DNA of 64,000 bases from GWE2-51-13 sp942492825. Lineage in GTDB: Bacteria > Bacillota_I > Bacilli_A > Erysipelotrichales > Erysipelotrichaceae. Numbering within the stretch: the stretch's first letter is position 1; the number at the start of each line of letters is the position of its first letter. Both the position numbers and the translations under genes were made by a program. The stretch covers positions 868,001-932,000 of the forward strand of contig OW818635.1 in the NCBI GenBank assembly GCA_942492825.1, in the 5' to 3' direction. Below are positions 43,924 through 52,490 of the stretch, piece by piece. The notes beneath the pieces are model-generated. The model searched no databases. It was not told the DNA's origin and saw only the letters and a list, made by a program, of their open reading frames with translations.

Positions 43924-45504
43924 CTATTCGTGATTGGCTTTTTGGATCATCGGATAGAATTTATGGTCTTCGGCTAACAGATGCCCGACCACGACTTTTC
44001 CGATCAAGAATGTAAATAACGCTTTGTCTTCGACTTGATGTTTTTCATGCTTGTCACGGAGTTCATCGAATTCCTCCAATAACGTGCGATGAAAGGACGA
44101 ATGTTCCGTCATATCGTAGCCGATCTTTGTCAATTCTTCTTCTTCATGAATAAAATGTTGGTGCACTTCTTGTGCGATATGACGGATATGCGCGATGATT
44201 TGTTCTCTTGAATTCGCCTTTTCGATCATCTCGTACAATTCGTTGGTCGCATTGATAAGTGAACGGTGCTCGCGATCGATATGGAGATTCCCACTATTCC
44301 AATGTTCTTGCCAATCGATCCGGGCGAATTCCCGCAACATCTGCTCTTCTCCGCGCCAACACTCGACTTTATTACGACCGGCAGATTTCGCTTGATATAA
44401 AGCGATATCAGCCCGCTTGAACCACACATCGACCGGTTCGCTTTCAATCCATTGGGCGACTCCCAGGCTGATCGTCAGTTTCCCGGCGGCGCCGAAGTCT
44501 TCCGTCTGGTAGGTCTCACGAATTTTCTCCGCCAACATACGTGCACCTTCCAAATCCGTATGCGGTGCGACAATTAGGAATTCTTCGCCGCCCCAACGAA
44601 ACGCGCTGTCGGTCACGCGAATATGCTTCGAGATGATCGTTGCGGTTTGACGCAACACCAAATCTCCCGCATCATGTCCGAGCAGGTCGTTGACTTGTTT
44701 GAAATGATCGATATCCGCTAAGATAAAACTGAGTTGATTTCCATAACGTTTCGCAAGTTCGACGAGTTTTTCAAGTTCGTTTTCCATACTGTTGCGATTG
44801 GGTAATCCGGTCAATGCATCACGCATCGCAAGGGCGCTTAACTCTTCGTTTTTCGCTTTCAGAACCGACATGACTTTAAATGTATCCAAAAGTACGATCC
44901 CGATGACCCAGATCGTAAAGGCGAATAAGGATAAATAAAGACTGATGATGGTCGTCATCCCTAAGTCCAACCAACTTTTGGTGGTGTATTCTGGATTTGT
45001 CAGGGTAATCAAGCGACTTAAGGTCGTAATCATATGATAGCCGATTAACGATGTGATCGTCGTGCGCCAGTTTTTGTCGAGTGAAGGAAGTTTGCTTTTT
45101 AATCCGAGATAAAGATCCGTGAAGAACGTAAGCGATACGCTCGAATAGACGATGATGCGCACCCACATGCTGGGAGTAAATAAGGTAAACTGGAGAAAAA
45201 GATATAAGTTCAGACCATTGTAGAGCCAATATCGCTTCGGCCATGGTTTTAGTGCGAAATACATTCGGATTCCGGATGTAAACAACGAGATTGACAATAA
45301 GATCAAGAAGTTGAACCAAACGATCGATAACGCCTCGTCAAAGGGGAAAGCGATCGTGAAAACAAACGCCAAAGAACCGCATAAAAATGCAAGGGTATAA
45401 ACAAAAAAAGAATTCTCTTTACGTAACATTGCGACCAATCCCATCATAACCGCATAGGATAAAGTTACGATGATGATCGTCGCGATGAGTGTGTTTCGAT
45501 CCAT
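43924..45504 (-). CDS. Membrane diguanylate cyclase with C-terminal hemerythrin
   Basis: A 526-residue protein: seven or so membrane helices (1-210), a GGDEF domain with intact GGEEF in RWGGEEFLIVAP and an RVTD I-site five residues before it, and a C-terminal bacteriohemerythrin (about 390-526). The di-iron ligands are visible as HIDREHRSL, HFIHEEEEL, HSSFHRTLL and HLLAEDHKF. Hemerythrin binds O2 reversibly, so the cyclase is probably tuned by oxygen or redox state. Monocistronic. Confidence 0.93.
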   Translation of the reverse strand: MDRNTLIATIIIVTLSYAVMMGLVAMLRKENSFFVYTLAFLCGSLAFVFTIAFPFDEALSIVWFNFLILLSISLFTSGIRMYFALKPWPKRYWLYNGLNLYLFLQFTLFTPSMWVRIIVYSSVSLTFFTDLYLGLKSKLPSLDKNWRTTITSLIGYHMITTLSRLITLTNPEYTTKSWLDLGMTTIISLYLSLFAFTIWVIGIVLLDTFKVMSVLKAKNEELSALAMRDALTGLPNRNSMENELEKLVELAKRYGNQLSFILADIDHFKQVNDLLGHDAGDLVLRQTATIISKHIRVTDSAFRWGGEEFLIVAPHTDLEGARMLAEKIRETYQTEDFGAAGKLTISLGVAQWIESEPVDVWFKRADIALYQAKSAGRNKVECWRGEEQMLREFARIDWQEHWNSGNLHIDREHRSLINATNELYEMIEKANSREQIIAHIRHIAQEVHQHFIHEEEELTKIGYDMTEHSSFHRTLLEEFDELRDKHEKHQVEDKALFTFLIGKVVVGHLLAEDHKFYPMIQKANHE

Positions 45505-45604
45505 GATTTTCCCTCGTGTCCGTTTCTATTTTACACGATACGTTCGATTTTGAACATCAAAGTTTTATCGGCTTGTGGGACTCTAAGCCGATTCGAAAGG
45601 GTTT

Positions 45605-46402
45605 TTAGCGCAGTTGGTCAGAACGGCGACGTAAATAGATGATCCATAACGATAAAGGCAACATCACCACGATCGAAACATAAACCGTTAAGACAACCGC
45701 CGGATAGGCATTCCCAAATCCATTCGACGATAGATGGTTCACCAAGATGCCGAAGAGAGTCCAGAGAAAAACCAACGAAAGGATGGGCTCTTTGTTTCGA
45801 ATGGAAAGTAGCGCCACCAAAACCACACCCAACAATAGTACCAAGATCGTCCAAAGGATCTGCGGAAAACCGATGCTCTGTCCTGTGAAACGGACGAATA
45901 AAATGGTGGTATTGGCGATGGTCGCGACCAAAATCCAACCGAAATAGATGCTGAAGGGCCAACGGATCGAGACGCGTTCTTCATGTCGCATGCGGATTCC
46001 CATAAAACTTTCGTTGATCATGGTTAGGCAGACCAAAATGACAAGCATCAGGATCCAGGATAGGAAGATCAATTCATAGTGCCAACAGACGATCCATAAT
46101 GCATTCGCAATCGAAGAGATCGCGAAGTAAACGCTGATATTGCGATAGGTCTCGCGTAAGACCCCGCGATTGGAATAGCGTAAGGCATAGAGTACGAAAA
46201 CCAACAACATGACATAAATGACGCCCCAGATCGCAAAGGTGAACCCGGTCGGTGTAAAAAGGTTGGGGTAGCGATCGGAGACTTCCCCGGTCGTCATTCC
46301 ATTGAGCGGAAGAGCATTCGCCAATGCGTTTACGGTGATCATCGTAAGATACGAGGCAAGGTTGATCGCATGATAGCGAGCGTTATTTAGCGGTTTGCCC
46401 AT
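45605..46402 (-). CDS. TspO-like tryptophan-rich membrane protein
   Basis: A 265-residue protein with about eight membrane helices. The N-terminal part NLFTPTGFTFAIWGVIYVML is the signature of the bacterial group annotated as tryptophan-rich sensory proteins; TFAIWG corresponds to the TspO WxxIW region. Longer than classical TspO (~155 residues). Role unknown; TspO proteins bind porphyrins and cholesterol-like ligands. 17 bases after the GNAT gene, so perhaps co-transcribed. Confidence 0.7.
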   Translation of the reverse strand: MGKPLNNARYHAINLASYLTMITVNALANALPLNGMTTGEVSDRYPNLFTPTGFTFAIWGVIYVMLLVFVLYALRYSNRGVLRETYRNISVYFAISSIANALWIVCWHYELIFLSWILMLVILVCLTMINESFMGIRMRHEERVSIRWPFSIYFGWILVATIANTTILFVRFTGQSIGFPQILWTILVLLLGVVLVALLSIRNKEPILSLVFLWTLFGILVNHLSSNGFGNAYPAVVLTVYVSIVVMLPLSLWIIYLRRRSDQLR

Positions 46403-46419
46403 GGGTTCTCCTTTCTACG

Positions 46420-46941
46420 TTAAAGCGTTTTATCCATTCGTATGTCCGCATGCCATCCCGTCGCATCAAACGTGAAATTTTCGATGCGGGCGATTTCTTG
46501 GTATCCAAGTTTCGCATACAGGTTTTTGGCTTTTAAGTTATGTTCGAAAACACCAAGTTCGATTCTTGAAAAACCCTTCTTTCCACATTGGTCTTCAAGA
46601 AAAAGCATCGTTTGGGTGGCGACTCCCTTTCCCCAGAGGTCTTTCTCGCCGATACAGAGTGAGATCCATGCGGTATCATCGGTGAATCTGAATAAGTGGG
46701 GAAACTTTTGGGTGATCGAGCATTCGCCGATCAATCGATCCCCATCGAAAATCAGATACTCCGAAATATAATGTGAACTTCGTTCTAACATTTTCTCCAC
46801 TTCATCGGATGTCACATCTGCTTGGATTCGACCGGTGAAGTTAGGATGTAAGTAATCCCGAATTTCCGGATCGTTATACCACCGGACAAACGTTTCGACG
46901 TATTCCGGTTTATTCACGCGAAGCTTAAAAAGAAGATTCAT
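46420..46941 (-). CDS. GNAT acetyltransferase (RimJ/RimL type)
   Basis: A 173-residue GNAT. It has FVRWYNDPEIRDYLHPNF at the start, WISLCIGEKDLWGKGVATQ with the acetyl-CoA loop, and ELGVFEHNLKAKNLYAKLGYQE, the classic C-terminal N-x-A-x-x-LY-x-K-x-GF motif. Substrate not predictable. Five bases after a DUF1801 gene, and probably in an operon with it and the TspO-like gene. Confidence 0.9.
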   Translation of the reverse strand: MNLLFKLRVNKPEYVETFVRWYNDPEIRDYLHPNFTGRIQADVTSDEVEKMLERSSHYISEYLIFDGDRLIGECSITQKFPHLFRFTDDTAWISLCIGEKDLWGKGVATQTMLFLEDQCGKKGFSRIELGVFEHNLKAKNLYAKLGYQEIARIENFTFDATGWHADIRMDKTL

Positions 46942-46946
46942 TTTGT

Positions 46947-47351
46947 TTATTCTACTTTCAGCTTGCTTTTCTTGCGGGCTTGTTTCAGTTGATATTCGTT
47001 AATGTTTTCTTCGACGCGAAATGATACGATCCTAGATACCAAATCAAGCGGCAGTTCTTGATCAATCGGAAATTGAACGGCGCCTTTAGAGAATGAGTAG
47101 TTTGCGAACTCATGTTTGAATGCTTCGATTCCTGAGGGCGACGGATAAAATCCGATATGATTCTTGAAATAGGCGAAATGAACCAAGTTCCCATGTAGAT
47201 CGAAGGTGGGCATTTGATAACTGATTTTCTCGAACGCATCCGGCGCGGTGCTTCGGATCGTTTCACGTAAGGCTTGTAATTTCGGTTGGATTTCCAGCGG
47301 GCTTTGTTGGATATACTCGTCGATGTTGGTAAAAACGTTGTTATTTTCCAT
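46947..47351 (-). CDS. DUF1801 / YdhG-like protein
   Basis: A 134-residue DUF1801 member: NIDEYIQQSPLEIQPKLQAL, TAPDAFEKISYQMPTFDLHG, NHIGFYPSPSGIEAF and GAVQFPIDQELPLDLVSRIV. The YQMPTF segment is the family core. Lysine-rich C-terminus. Third DUF1801 protein of the window and the closest to the classical YdhG form. Lead gene of a likely DUF1801-GNAT-TspO-like operon. Confidence 0.92.
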   Translation of the reverse strand: MENNNVFTNIDEYIQQSPLEIQPKLQALRETIRSTAPDAFEKISYQMPTFDLHGNLVHFAYFKNHIGFYPSPSGIEAFKHEFANYSFSKGAVQFPIDQELPLDLVSRIVSFRVEENINEYQLKQARKKSKLKVE

Positions 47352-47559
47352 AGGTTCCTCTCTTATCGATGCATCGATCCTCGTGCATGATGTCTGTGGC
47401 GATTGCTTCTTGTTTCGATCATCTTGATTTCTGATAGATTAAGTATACCACGCCATGTCCGATTTCGTCGGTCAAAGGGTTTGTTTGACAAAGGATCGAA
47501 AGGTAGAATAGGTCTAGACAAATATGCGTGTTTGATTTTGACAACATGCAGGAGGAAAT

Positions 47560-48159
47560 ATGATCCATCTTTTTCAAAAAACCGATTTAAATCAGCCGAC
47601 GTTTTTATTGCTTCACGGAACGGGTGGCGACGAACACGATCTTTTACCCTTAGCTTCGCGGATCGATCCGACTTACAACGTACTTAGTGTCCGGGGCGAA
47701 GTCAAAGAGAACGGGATGAATCGCTTTTTCCGACGCCTTGCGGAAGGTGTTTTCGATGTAGAAGATTTGGTGTATCGGACGAAGACCTTGATCGAGTTTG
47801 TGAAGGAAGCTTCGAAGACCTATGGTTTCGATCCAACGAAGGTTGTCGCATTGGGATATTCCAATGGTGCCAACATCGCCGCCAGCGTTTTGTTTCATGA
47901 CAACTCCGTCTTTCGTAAGGCGATTTTACTTCATGCGATGGTTCCGCTTCGCAAAGATCTGCCGAATCTAAGCGGAATCGGGGTTTTCTTATCCGCCGGT
48001 CGGAACGATCGAATGATTTTGCCCCAACAAACCCAAGAATTGCATCGCTATTTATCGCAAGCGAACGCCGATGTTGTGCTACATTGGGAAGATGGCGGAC
48101 ATGGCATAACATTGAAGGAAATCGAAGCGGCCAAATCGTGGCTTGCGGAGAATAATTAA
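47560..48159 (+). CDS. Alpha/beta hydrolase, carboxylesterase/phospholipase (MhqD/YtpA-like)
   Basis: A 199-residue hydrolase. LLLHGTGGDEHDLLPLA gives the oxyanion region, LGYSNGANIAASVL the nucleophile Ser in GxSxG, SAGRNDRMI the Asp and EDGGHGIT the His. Size and motifs fit the small phospholipase/carboxylesterase family that includes the quinone-responsive MhqD. AGGAGG precedes the ATG. Monocistronic, with its own terminator. Confidence 0.9.
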   Translation: MIHLFQKTDLNQPTFLLLHGTGGDEHDLLPLASRIDPTYNVLSVRGEVKENGMNRFFRRLAEGVFDVEDLVYRTKTLIEFVKEASKTYGFDPTKVVALGYSNGANIAASVLFHDNSVFRKAILLHAMVPLRKDLPNLSGIGVFLSAGRNDRMILPQQTQELHRYLSQANADVVLHWEDGGHGITLKEIEAAKSWLAENN

Positions 48160-48170
48160 GAAATATGACA

Positions 48171-48204
48171 AAAGCAAGATTCATCAGAAATCTTGCTTTT
48201 TTTA
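48171..48204. terminator. Bidirectional terminator after esterase gene
   Basis: AAAGCAAGATT, 6-base loop, AATCTTGCTTT then a T-run. Between the esterase and the convergent PPK2 gene. Confidence 0.88.
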
Positions 48205-48232
48205 CGTTATTCGATGATTCGGAGAATGGATG

Positions 48233-49108
48233 CTATTTTTTAAGTTCAGGTTCTTCCATCAATTTGCGACGGAATTCCGCCAGTTTCGCCTTGCGTGAAT
48301 CATCGATTTTCGGATATTGGGGATTGATGGCTTCCAAGGTTTGAATGATGATTTCGGAAATGACTTCACGCGCAAACCATTTCTTATCACAGGGAATCAC
48401 ATACCATGGGCAGTCGCTGGTCGAAGTATTGTTTACCATATCTTGAAAGGCTTCCATATATTCATCCCACGATTCGCGTTCGACCATATCTCCGTCCGAG
48501 AACTTCCAATTCTTAGAGGGATCGTCGATCCGTTGTAAGAACTGTTTCTTTTGTTCGTCTTTCGAAATGTTCAAGAAGAGTTTGACGACCCGAATTCCGT
48601 TTTCGTATAAGTAATTTTCATATCCTTTGATTTGTTGGTAGCGATCTTCGAAAATCATGTCTGTCTTACAGCGGTCGGGCAATTGGGATTTCAAATGTAG
48701 GTTATGGACTTTGACGACCAAGACTTCTTCGTAATAAGATCGATTGAAGATCATGATCGTGCCGCGTTCCGGCGCATATCGCATCGCGCGCCACATATAA
48801 TCGTGGTTGCTTTCTTCGACGGACGGGACTTTGAAATTACGGATCGAAATTCCGGCCGGATTAATCCCGCTGAGCACATGTTTGATCGCTCCGTCTTTTC
48901 CGGCGGCATCCATGGCTTGAATGATGATCAACAGTCCTTCTTTGTTTTCCGCGTAGAGTTTATCCTGGAGTTCCGAAATCCGTTGGATATGTTTTCCTCT
49001 ACGTGCTTCGACTTCCGACTTGTTTTCGAACTCTCCGGTTTGATCGGTATTGAAATCTTTGACTTTGAACTTCCTCTTTCCGTCATACCGGAATTCTTTG
49101 ATGTCCAT
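48233..49108 (-). CDS. ppk2: Polyphosphate kinase 2
   Basis: A 291-residue PPK2 that transfers phosphate between polyphosphate and nucleotides. Walker A is AMDAAGKDGAI (65-75), the Walker B/lid segment FNRSYYEEVLVVKVH carries the catalytic acid and arginine, and VVKLFLNISKDEQKKQFLQR follows. Length and sequence resemble the class III group able to phosphorylate nucleoside mono- and diphosphates, but class assignment is tentative. Monocistronic; other phosphate genes (pstSCA, CHAD/sixA) are within 16 kb. Confidence 0.93.
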   Translation of the reverse strand: MDIKEFRYDGKRKFKVKDFNTDQTGEFENKSEVEARRGKHIQRISELQDKLYAENKEGLLIIIQAMDAAGKDGAIKHVLSGINPAGISIRNFKVPSVEESNHDYMWRAMRYAPERGTIMIFNRSYYEEVLVVKVHNLHLKSQLPDRCKTDMIFEDRYQQIKGYENYLYENGIRVVKLFLNISKDEQKKQFLQRIDDPSKNWKFSDGDMVERESWDEYMEAFQDMVNNTSTSDCPWYVIPCDKKWFAREVISEIIIQTLEAINPQYPKIDDSRKAKLAEFRRKLMEEPELKK

Positions 49109-49270
49109 GGTTTCCCCTTTCCAATGTAGATGCGAAAAGACATAGAATTATTGTTCGCATTTTCCGTTTGATTTACTCGCCCTGTACTTGCATTTTACTC
49201 CCGAAACGAAGTTGTCACAAGTGCGATCCGCAAAGTTATCATATCATCGTCTTGCGCAAGTTTGTTTCGG

Positions 49271-49813
49271 TTAAACTTTGTTGGTTTTACCGATCCATAT
49301 ATAGTGATCTTGGTTTTCTCCCCAAAAGTCTTTTACGATTTTATGCGGAGTTCCGAATTTTACCAGCCACTTTCGTTGCGCTTGTTTATATCCGCTATCC
49401 AGGCAAAAAGTATCGATCCCCAACCGATTCAATTCCTGTTTCATCGCTTCGATCAAATCGGATCCGACACCTTGATTTTGCTTATTCGGTAGGACGTACA
49501 AACTCCCAACCTCGTTGATTCCGGTTAACGTTTCATCCATGCATTGTCGGATTTCATTTCCGGGCAATCCATAGGAAATCGCACCGATGACAGTTTCATC
49601 TTCGATTGCGACCATGAAGAAAAGGTCTGAATTCTCAGTGGATAGTGAGGATTGAAGCATGGTTTTCTTATGTTCGATTTCCTTGCCAATCTCATCCATA
49701 AGATGACCTAAGTTCTCAGAATGAAACGCTACGGGAATTGTCGTTTCATACAATCGAAAAGAGGAAATCAGATCACTTTTCGTAAGTTTTCGTATTTTAT
49801 AGGATTTTGTCAT
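49271..49813 (-). CDS. GNAT acetyltransferase
   Basis: A 180-residue GNAT with VGSLYVLPNKQNQGVGSDLIEAMKQ, giving strand 4 and the acetyl-CoA loop QNQGVG, then CLDSGYKQAQRKWLVKFGTP near the C-terminus. Substrate unknown. 13 bases downstream of the Pr6Pr-family gene on the same strand. Confidence 0.88.
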   Translation of the reverse strand: MTKSYKIRKLTKSDLISSFRLYETTIPVAFHSENLGHLMDEIGKEIEHKKTMLQSSLSTENSDLFFMVAIEDETVIGAISYGLPGNEIRQCMDETLTGINEVGSLYVLPNKQNQGVGSDLIEAMKQELNRLGIDTFCLDSGYKQAQRKWLVKFGTPHKIVKDFWGENQDHYIWIGKTNKV

Positions 49814-49826
49814 TCCTTACTCGGGC

Positions 49827-50501
49827 TCATGCAAGCGTTACATTCTTGTTTCGTTTAAATCGAAATATGAACTGATCAACCATATAGAATACGTACCCCA
49901 ATAAAACAAAACCGATCGTAAGTACGGACACATTCAAGATCACTTGACCCCATCCGAGAGTATCCTCATTCATAAAGGGATAGGGATACCGGGAGTTGAT
50001 TCCGATCCCGTTTCCAAACTGGGCGGCGATGATCGCATAGAGGAAATAGAGGGATGGGAGCAAGATCCATTTCAAGGGATCTGTTTTACGGATCCAACCT
50101 TTCCGTTCGAAAAGCAGACAATCCAAGATAAAGAGGATGGGAACCGCATAATGAAGCAAGATCATGGAGATCCCTAGGCTACTTCCCATCGAGAAACCCA
50201 ACCCCAACAGGAAATGGGCGACCAACATCGTGACAGTGATCCCAAGTAAAAGCATGCCTCGTAAGAACGGATAGAATGCGACACTTGAACTCTTTGGATC
50301 CTTCATTAAGTAAACCAGGTTTGCGGTAAGGTAGATGACACAGAAGCAATTGCATTGGATCGTGAAAAAGTTGAAGAGTTTTACCTTAAACAAGCCTTCG
50401 AAGACACCGAGTTGAAGTAAGATTCCAATCGTTCCGATGACGACGATCAACAACTTGAAAGCGAGACTTAGATTCCTTTTATGAATGTACATTGAAGACA
50501 T
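49827..50501 (-). CDS. Pr6Pr-family six-helix membrane protein
   Basis: A 224-residue protein with six membrane helices. FNFFTIQCNCFCVIYL, LHYAVPILFILDCLLF and PSLYFLYAIIAA with YPYPFMNEDTLGWG match the Pr6Pr (F420-type/FAR-17a-like) membrane family of bacteria. Role unknown; the aligned conserved HY-x-VP histidine could be catalytic. Linked to the GNAT gene by 13 bases. Confidence 0.78.
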   Translation of the reverse strand: MSSMYIHKRNLSLAFKLLIVVIGTIGILLQLGVFEGLFKVKLFNFFTIQCNCFCVIYLTANLVYLMKDPKSSSVAFYPFLRGMLLLGITVTMLVAHFLLGLGFSMGSSLGISMILLHYAVPILFILDCLLFERKGWIRKTDPLKWILLPSLYFLYAIIAAQFGNGIGINSRYPYPFMNEDTLGWGQVILNVSVLTIGFVLLGYVFYMVDQFIFRFKRNKNVTLA

Positions 50502-50547
50502 GTCACCATCCTTTCAAGTGAACTTAAAGTAGAATCATTAGATATGT

Positions 50548-50817
50548 CTAGTAACGTTCATAGAAGCTATGTTCGATGATTTCTTCCTGTTCGATAATTT
50601 TCATGGCATCGATTTGAATGTATCGGCTCGTTTTGCCTAACGACGCAAGGAAGAGCTCGATTATTTCCGGTTTCCCTTGGATTTCCATCTCCACATCGCC
50701 ATCGTCAAGATTACGTACCCAGCCTGTCAGACCCAATTGACGTGCCAAAACCGTCGAATGATAACGGAATCCGACACCTTGGACCTGACCGGTGAAGAGG
50801 ATATGTTTTCGCGCCAT
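50548..50817 (-). CDS. acyP: Acylphosphatase
   Basis: An 89-residue acylphosphatase hydrolysing carboxyl-phosphate bonds. GQVQGVGFRYHSTVLARQLG carries the catalytic Arg, and GWVRNLDDGDVEMEIQG the catalytic Asn. Start at 50817. 18 bases after the MoaE-like gene, likely the same transcript. Confidence 0.95.
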   Translation of the reverse strand: MARKHILFTGQVQGVGFRYHSTVLARQLGLTGWVRNLDDGDVEMEIQGKPEIIELFLASLGKTSRYIQIDAMKIIEQEEIIEHSFYERY

Positions 50818-50835
50818 CGCAGAAATCTCCTTTCA

Positions 50836-51261
50836 TCAAGAGTTTGGGCGATATTCGTTTTTGGTTATCTCGGTTTCGACGACACACTCGGTTTTGATCG
50901 TTTGTACGAGGGATTGGAGCGCATCGATGACGTGAGGACGGATATCTCCCCCGATAAGTACAACCATGATGTCATCACCGATTGAGAGATGACCTTCGTT
51001 TAACCAGACTTTAATGTAATGGATGCCGGGCATTTGATACGTTTCTTCAATGGCGTGTTCGACTTTGATCGGATCGTACGAGAAATCCATCGCGTCGATG
51101 TCCGACACTTCGTGTCCAAGTCTTGCTTTGGCTTTGGCGGTCTTGCGTACGACCCCGTTATGGAAAAGATACATTCCGACTTGATCCGAATTGGGATGTG
51201 ATTTTGCTTCTTTGATCCACTCGTCCATCGAGGGTGAAACTTTTTTCGTTGGATTATCCAT
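50836..51261 (-). CDS. MoaE-like protein (molybdopterin synthase large subunit homologue)
   Basis: A 141-residue protein with the MoaE fold pattern: GMYLFHNGVVRKTAKAK like the GAVVxFxGxVR block, AIEETYQMPGIHYIKVWLNEGHLSIGDDIMVVLIGGD like the HRxGxLxIGExxVxVxV block, and HVIDALQSLVQTIKTEC. In MoaE a C-terminal PIWKKE motif carries catalytic lysine; here the equivalent is TECVVETE, so catalysis in molybdopterin synthesis is doubtful. No other moa genes are near. Possibly a repurposed paralogue. Confidence 0.6.
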   Translation of the reverse strand: MDNPTKKVSPSMDEWIKEAKSHPNSDQVGMYLFHNGVVRKTAKAKARLGHEVSDIDAMDFSYDPIKVEHAIEETYQMPGIHYIKVWLNEGHLSIGDDIMVVLIGGDIRPHVIDALQSLVQTIKTECVVETEITKNEYRPNS

Positions 51262-51282
51262 TTGATTCCTTCTTTCGATTGT

Positions 51283-51828
51283 TTAATCAAACAACTTACT
51301 TTGTTTGAAAATGCTTCGTACGTTACGATCGAGTTGTTTTGAACGGATTGTGATCAAGAGTTCCTCGATGGCGGAGAGCGTGGCGATGAAACATAGAAGA
51401 ATTGTTGTCGCATTTAAGCCGATACTGACATAGAAGATCGGAAAGGCAAAAAGCAAGAAACCGGTCGCTTTGTTTGCGAAGGTATGAAGAGCCGCAAACC
51501 CTCTGTACTTCGCATATCCGATCATTAGTGAAAGGATACGGATACCGGCGATCAACCCGATCCAAAATAACGTTTCATTGGGTAATTTTAAGACCGGAAT
51601 AAGTTTGATCAATAACACGATGCATAAGGTCAAATCTCCGACGCCGTCCAACATCGCACCGAGGTTACTGGTACATTTCAAATTTCGTGCCAACATACCA
51701 TCCAACATATCGCTTACTCCGCATATTCCGTAGAGGATGAAGAACGGGATCGAGAAAGGTGTTACGAAAAGCAACGCGAACGATCCGACGATACGTAATA
51801 CGGAAATTAGGTTAGGTAGGTTTTTCAT
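51283..51828 (-). CDS. CDP-alcohol phosphatidyltransferase
   Basis: A 181-residue integral membrane enzyme with about five helices. The active-site motif is complete: D-x2-DG-x2-AR-x8-G-x3-D-x3-D in VSDMLDGMLARNLKCTSNLGAMLDGVGD (two pieces). Such enzymes join a diacylglycerol-CMP to an alcohol, e.g. glycerol phosphate, inositol phosphate or serine. The alcohol is not evident. The start at 51828 follows GGGGA; an in-frame upstream ATG exists but adds non-conserved residues. 21 bases upstream of the MoaE-like gene. Confidence 0.9.
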   Translation of the reverse strand: MKNLPNLISVLRIVGSFALLFVTPFSIPFFILYGICGVSDMLDGMLARNLKCTSNLGAMLDGVGDLTLCIVLLIKLIPVLKLPNETLFWIGLIAGIRILSLMIGYAKYRGFAALHTFANKATGFLLFAFPIFYVSIGLNATTILLCFIATLSAIEELLITIRSKQLDRNVRSIFKQSKLFD

Positions 51829-51937
51829 TGCGAAGTCCCCGTTCTGTTTCGATTTTAACATATGGGACTTCCAATGACCAATCTGTTTTTGGATATTGTT
51901 TAAGCCAAAGATTCTATGTAGATACAAACTGTGTAAT

Positions 51938-52441
51938 CTATTGAACTGGATTTGTTGAAGCGACCAACATTAGCATATCTTGGATGATCACATCCAATCG
52001 TTGACGAAGAATATCCTTCATCGATTGAAGATCATTGAAGTCCGGATCTTGAAGTAAAATCGTCTCAAGGATCGAATCGACATCCGGCAAAATCGGTGAA
52101 AGTCGATATCCTTTGATATCCATCGCCTGGAATCGATCGTGAAATGTCCGTTGGATCGATTTATTGGTCCCGCATAACCATGCTTCAAAACGCATGGTTG
52201 GATGAAGATAGACGATGGCGATCTTCAGTTTCTCACGCTTAAGTTCTGGAGGAGTGATCGCGAAATACGTCATGTCCATGTATCCGAAGTAAAGCGAGCT
52301 TGTCGGATAATCCGGATAGAGTGATTCAAAGAAAGATTTGACTGAGGTCATGCTTTCCATAATTCCTTTGTATGCGACTTGGATCTCACCTTTTTGAAGC
52401 AAGGAAGTATATTCTAGGATGGCGGATTGTAGGTTGGCCAT
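51938..52441 (-). CDS. DUF7000-like uncharacterised protein
   Basis: A 167-residue soluble protein. YTSLLQKGEIQVAYKGIMES and YPDYPTSSLYFGYMDMTYFA are followed by LKIAIVYLHPTMRFEAWLCGTNKSIQRTF. This resembles the DUF7000 group, but I am only moderately sure. No catalytic motif. The start at 52441 is preferred over 52447 because AAAGGAG lies 8 rather than 2 bases away. Confidence 0.6.
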   Translation of the reverse strand: MANLQSAILEYTSLLQKGEIQVAYKGIMESMTSVKSFFESLYPDYPTSSLYFGYMDMTYFAITPPELKREKLKIAIVYLHPTMRFEAWLCGTNKSIQRTFHDRFQAMDIKGYRLSPILPDVDSILETILLQDPDFNDLQSMKDILRQRLDVIIQDMLMLVASTNPVQ

Positions 52442-52490
52442 GATCATTTCTCCTTTCCCATTTCTTATATCGATTCGTTAATGAACATGC

